Shown: positions 61,151 to 64,000 of the stretch, in pieces
Layout of the letters: every line of letters begins with the position of its first letter
Numbering within the stretch: position 1 is the first letter of the stretch
Assembly (NCBI GenBank): GCA_910577555.1
Contig: CAJTLF010000009.1
Coordinates: 14,401-78,400 of the forward strand
Direction: 5' to 3'
Length of the DNA stretch: 64,000 nt
Source of the DNA: an uncultured Christensenella sp.
GTDB taxonomy: Bacteria > Bacillota > Clostridia > Christensenellales > Borkfalkiaceae
Notes under the pieces: generated by a model
What the model was told of the DNA's origin: nothing
Database searches by the model: none
What the model saw: only the letters and a program-made list of their open reading frames with translations
Position numbers and translations under genes: made by a program

Positions 61151-61993
61151 TTAATATACGGATACCGCGTACGCGCTGTCGCACCAATCCGTAGATTCTA
61201 ATTTTAAGTAACAATCTTCCATACCGGAAATACCGGTGGCAACTCTTAAATATTTATCCGTTCTGAAATTATTATTGCCGTTATAATATGTGAAAGTATA
61301 CAGTCCAAATCCTACTGCAATATGCGCGCCATTAAACTCTGTTTTAACTACAATGTCATATGTAGAGTTGTTTCCGAAAGTATACATATCCATTTTATCG
61401 CAAAATAATAAAACGGGCTGGTTATTCTTTATAGCGTTTACAAAAGCAGCTTCGTTTATAGCATTATAGCCTTTAACGTTAGAATATGATAAATTTTGAC
61501 CGTGGTTGTTTACGTAAGCGCGTAAACCGTTTTTGCAATCTTCTTCGCTTACGCCTACGTCGTCAACGTTAGTGCGCATTAAAGTATATAATTCACCGAA
61601 TAATTTCGGAATGGTAGTAAAATCCATTCTCTTATACATTCCATTAGAGAAAAACGGATAATAATCTGGAATTAAATTTTCATAATACGCATCGTAAAAT
61701 CCAACGATTATTGCGCCGGCAACAGGTCCGCACGAATTAGGATATGCGCTATACTGATAATAAAAAGGCACGCCTTTTACTGTTTCAACAAAAGAAATAT
61801 CTCTTTTTGTAAATTCAATTCTATCCGTTACGGTTGCGGCATACGCCATTGCGTCATCGCCGTAAGATGCAGAGTATCTGCCTTGCTTTTCGGGCAATTT
61901 AACGCTGAAACCGCTGCAAAGGCAAACCATTAAGCACGCGAACAAGCATATTAAAAATGCACCGAAATACTTTTTTGAGTTCTTGATTTTCAT
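61151..61993 (-). CDS. Secreted C39-like cysteine peptidase
   Basis: 280 residues with a signal peptide (about 9-30). PNSCGPVAGAIIVGFYD (about 86-102) has the catalytic Cys in the papain-like C39 setting, and FNGAHIAVGFGLY the catalytic His. No ABC transporter is attached, so it is not a bacteriocin exporter; it is probably an extracellular peptidase or peptidase-like sensor. It lies between the ECF sigma and the membrane protein. AAAGGAG is 11 bases before the ATG. Confidence 0.65.
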   Translation of the reverse strand: MKIKNSKKYFGAFLICLFACLMVCLCSGFSVKLPEKQGRYSASYGDDAMAYAATVTDRIEFTKRDISFVETVKGVPFYYQYSAYPNSCGPVAGAIIVGFYDAYYENLIPDYYPFFSNGMYKRMDFTTIPKLFGELYTLMRTNVDDVGVSEEDCKNGLRAYVNNHGQNLSYSNVKGYNAINEAAFVNAIKNNQPVLLFCDKMDMYTFGNNSTYDIVVKTEFNGAHIAVGFGLYTFTYYNGNNNFRTDKYLRVATGISGMEDCYLKLESTDWCDSAYAVSVY

Positions 61994-62053
61994 AAGTAAA
62001 TAATCTCCTTTTTTTGTCTCTAATTATATATACCGAAAAAAAAGGCAAATCGT

Positions 62054-62581
62054 TTACTTATTTTTCAAATTTTCCAAAACTATTTTTGCACCTGCTTTAA
62101 ATTGCTTATATACGGTTGACTTTTTACTGTTCAAAAGCGCGGCGATTTCCATAAACGAATATCCTGCGTATACGTGCAGATAAATTACGTTCTGTTCTTC
62201 GGGGTTCAGCTTTTTAAGTTCGATTGCAAGCTCGTCCGTTTCGTAAATACTTTCGGAATCGCCGACTATATATTCAAAGGTCAACTGTTCAAGCGATACG
62301 GTATTTTCCAATTGCGCGTTGAAATTTCTTGCAACGTTTTCCACGATTTTGCACAGCCAATTATAGCCGTCCATATATTCCTTGAAAGTGTGAATATATT
62401 TTATCGCTTTGAAATATGATTCGTTGACGATATCTTCCCAATCGTTTTTATCTTCCGCATAAGTTAAAGCTACGACTTTAAGTTTGTTTACAGTCTTATC
62501 GTGCAACTCTTGTTGTTTTAATTTGTTACCTTTTTTAATCGCAGTTAATAAAGCGTTTATTTCGCGCCAAGACCTTGACAT
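62054..62581 (-). CDS. ECF-type RNA polymerase sigma factor
   Basis: 175 residues. Region 2 (ALTYAEDKNDWEDIVNESYFKAIKYIHTFKE) and region 4 (LNPEEQNVIYLHVYAGYSFMEIAALLNSKKSTVYKQFKAGAKIVL) are separated by a short linker, the ECF layout. It likely directs its own operon; the signal may be sensed by the co-encoded membrane and secreted proteins. Confidence 0.85.
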   Translation of the reverse strand: MSRSWREINALLTAIKKGNKLKQQELHDKTVNKLKVVALTYAEDKNDWEDIVNESYFKAIKYIHTFKEYMDGYNWLCKIVENVARNFNAQLENTVSLEQLTFEYIVGDSESIYETDELAIELKKLNPEEQNVIYLHVYAGYSFMEIAALLNSKKSTVYKQFKAGAKIVLENLKNK

Positions 62582-62612
62582 TTTTTCTTTTGAATCCTTA
62601 CAGTGTTACTTT

Positions 62613-62921
62613 TTAATCTTTTAAATTTTTTAATATTTCAAATAAAAGTTTTTTTTGATTTTCCGGTAACTGTCTGAATTTTTTCAGTAACTCTTTTTCG
62701 CGATAAGACTCCGGCTCGGTTTCGTCTTCCGAAACAAGACAGGAAAGGTCTACCCCTAAAATCGGGCAAATTGCTTTAAGTGCGTGCAAAGAAGGCTCTG
62801 ACCCCTTGTTATACCAATTATAAATAGTATTTTCCGATAAGCCCGCCATAAGCGTGAGTTTGTTTATGGTTAAATCTTTGGCGTTGGTAAGGGTTTTAAT
62901 TCTCTCTAAAATCAAGTTCAT
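62613..62921 (-). CDS. XRE-family HTH regulator
   Basis: 102 residues from ATG 62921, chosen for GGAGAG 5 bases upstream; a longer frame to 62975 lacks a site. The HTH is LTINKLTLMAGLSENTIYNWYNKGSEPSLHALKAICPILGV (about 16-56). A helical C-terminal tail may dimerise. It precedes the ECF gene by 31 bases and may control it. Confidence 0.8.
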   Translation of the reverse strand: MNLILERIKTLTNAKDLTINKLTLMAGLSENTIYNWYNKGSEPSLHALKAICPILGVDLSCLVSEDETEPESYREKELLKKFRQLPENQKKLLFEILKNLKD

Positions 62922-63115
62922 ATTACTCTCCGATTTTAATACTATCAATTCAACGATAATAAAATTATCGTTCAAAAGAATAATATTAAAATACCGATAC
63001 TATTCATATTATAATATAAACTTTTAGATAAGGTTTAAACCAAAAGCCTTGTTTTTACGAAAAAATACGAACGATAGTTTAATCGTCCATGTTTTTTGGT
63101 GCGTTATTATTAAAT

Positions 63116-63331
63116 TTAAAGAGGGAAACGATTCTCAACGTCGAAATCAAGACCGTTTTCGGCAGCGTGTTCCCAACGCTGAATAATCTCGAGACATTCA
63201 ACGAAAGCAGTTTTTTCACCGTATTCAAACTGGTTTTCGTCAAATTCCTTTGCATTGCCAAGCTCATCTAAATAATAAGTGAGCAGGGCGATTACGTAGC
63301 GCAGAGTTTCGTGTGCGGTTAATTTTTTCAT
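63116..63331 (-). CDS. Small acidic hypothetical protein
   Basis: 71 residues from ATG 63331 with AAGGAG 11 bases upstream (an adjacent TTG is an alternative). Mostly helical, with many acidic residues and no membrane span: LRYVIALLTYYLDELG then EKTAFVECLEIIQRWEHA. Not recognised. It stands alone, so it is not clearly part of the sigma operon. Confidence 0.6.
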   Translation of the reverse strand: MKKLTAHETLRYVIALLTYYLDELGNAKEFDENQFEYGEKTAFVECLEIIQRWEHAAENGLDFDVENRFPL

Positions 63332-63722
63332 CAAGCTATTTTCTCCTTGAGTATTTTTTTAAACTTACTAAATTGTAACATATACAACACTCGTAAACTT
63401 TTTCAATGAAGGCTGTTTTTCTTGCGTAATACGCGTTTTTCGAAAATGGTGTTCTTTGCATTATCCATACGTCGCTTTCACCCGCGTAAATTCTCAACTT
63501 TTTACGGATTTGGGATATATTGCCGTCTCCTGCACGGTGTCAAAAAAGGTTAAATTATACAGTTATACAAACACTTTGGGCATAGTAATCCATTTACCAC
63601 CCCATTAATATATACCTGTAAATTTCGCAATTCGTTTACCTTTTTTTAAAAATTTTTAAAAAAATTTAAAAAAACGCGCCTTTAGGTGCGTTTTTTTTGA
63701 AAAATTCGTGATTTTTATACGG
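63332..63722. other. Gene-free interval
   Basis: No gene or recognisable RNA. The right end holds the ferredoxin terminator and long A/T runs; the rest (63350-63650) shows nothing I can name. Confidence 0.5.
63664..63700 (-). terminator. Terminator of ferredoxin-like gene
   Basis: ACGCACC and GGCGCGT form a 7-bp stem (one G-U pair) with a T tract leftward and another rightward. Confidence 0.75.
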
Positions 63723-63911
63723 TTATTGCTGTAAGACGAGCGCCTTTTTAGGGCAGAACGACGAGCATTTTCCGCAACGGACGCACTTATCGTGGTCTAT
63801 TGACGGTGCGCCGTAGCCCTGCTGTGAAAGCGCGCCTACCGGACAGATTTTAACTGCGGGACAGGGATGATTCTGCGGACAGTTTTCTATAATCAAAGAA
63901 AGTTTTTTCAT
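63723..63911 (-). CDS. Small 4Fe-4S ferredoxin-like protein
   Basis: 62 residues. A full cluster motif CVRCGKCSSFCPKKAL (CxxCxxCxxxCP, about 43-58) is preceded by a second, shortened cysteine set (CPQNHPCPAVKICPVGAL, about 11-28). It could hold one or two clusters and carry electrons. AAAGG lies 9 bases before the ATG. Monocistronic with its own promoter and terminator. Confidence 0.8.
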   Translation of the reverse strand: MKKLSLIIENCPQNHPCPAVKICPVGALSQQGYGAPSIDHDKCVRCGKCSSFCPKKALVLQQ

Positions 63912-63942
63912 AACGGGATACCTTTATAGTCTTATTAATAAA

Positions 63943-63971
63943 ATTTTAACACGGATTGAGCCGAAAATCAA
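63943..63971 (-). promoter_or_regulatory. Promoter of ferredoxin-like gene
   Basis: TTGATT (63971-63966) and TAAAAT (63948-63943), 17 bases apart. Confidence 0.65.
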
Positions 63972-64000
63972 CGGTTTTAAATTAAAAAGATATTGGCGGG

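Noticed and set aside
1..64000. CRISPR arrays, rRNA genes, insertion sequences, phage structural genes
   Set aside because: None was seen; the only mobile feature is the integrative element at 49537-60336.

Overview
This window looks like a chromosomal segment of a Gram-positive, probably endospore-forming anaerobe of the Clostridia (Bacillota). The evidence is a sporulation gene set (yabP, yabQ, a SigH-type sigma factor, a CwlD-type amidase, a SpoVB-type flippase), the class 1B dihydroorotate dehydrogenase pair pyrD/pyrK, mcsA-mcsB-clpC, and pyruvate formate-lyase with its activase. An uncultured gut Clostridia lineage (Christensenellales-like) would fit, but this is an inference from gene content and the species cannot be named.

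Layout. 1-2040: a truncated gene with a consensus promoter, tRNA-Thr, a SPOR-like exported protein and a polysaccharide deacetylase. 2044-8176: a pyrimidine operon read leftward (pyrB-pyrC-pyrF-pyrK-unknown membrane gene-pyrD-pyrE), preceded by a leader with a 13-codon ORF overlapping an intrinsic terminator. 8193-12306: phosphoesterase, small envelope or spore-type proteins, flippase and two half-size TSUP permeases. 12475-16617: a 1380-residue surface protein. 16687-28759: RsmF-like methyltransferase, DnaQ/BRCT exonuclease, serS, a P-type ATPase, gyrA and gyrB. 28803-39314: M50 protease, ppx, divIC/yabQ/yabP, typA, gpsA, recR, ybaB, dnaX, sigH, rlmB, mrnC and cwlD. 39327-42501: pflA-pflB under a ZTP (pfl-motif) riboswitch. 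42591-49575: PAQR protein, clpC-mcsB-mcsA, and an Fe-S scaffold gene paired with a GGGtGRT-family gene.

49537-60336 is a 10.8-kb integrative element inserted in the 3' end of the GGGtGRT gene. It has a tyrosine integrase, an excisionase-like protein, duplicated target sequence at both ends and repeated arm-type sites. Its cargo is markedly more A/T-rich than the flanks: a four-gene restriction-like module (C5 DNA methyltransferase, MORC/MutL-like GHKL ATPase, Z1 helicase-like protein, PD-(D/E)XK protein) and, as the outermost genes on both sides, two self-inhibited Fic proteins. The element gives the host gene a new last codons-stop-terminator segment, while the host's original gene end and terminator now lie on the far side.

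60448-64000: an XRE regulator, ECF sigma factor, secreted C39-like protein and single-pass membrane protein that may form one signalling operon, then a small unknown gene and a 4Fe-4S ferredoxin-like protein.

A recurrent feature is genes whose start codon lies only 5-15 bases after a good -10 box, with no Shine-Dalgarno sequence. This suggests leaderless or nearly leaderless mRNAs next to normal SD-led genes.
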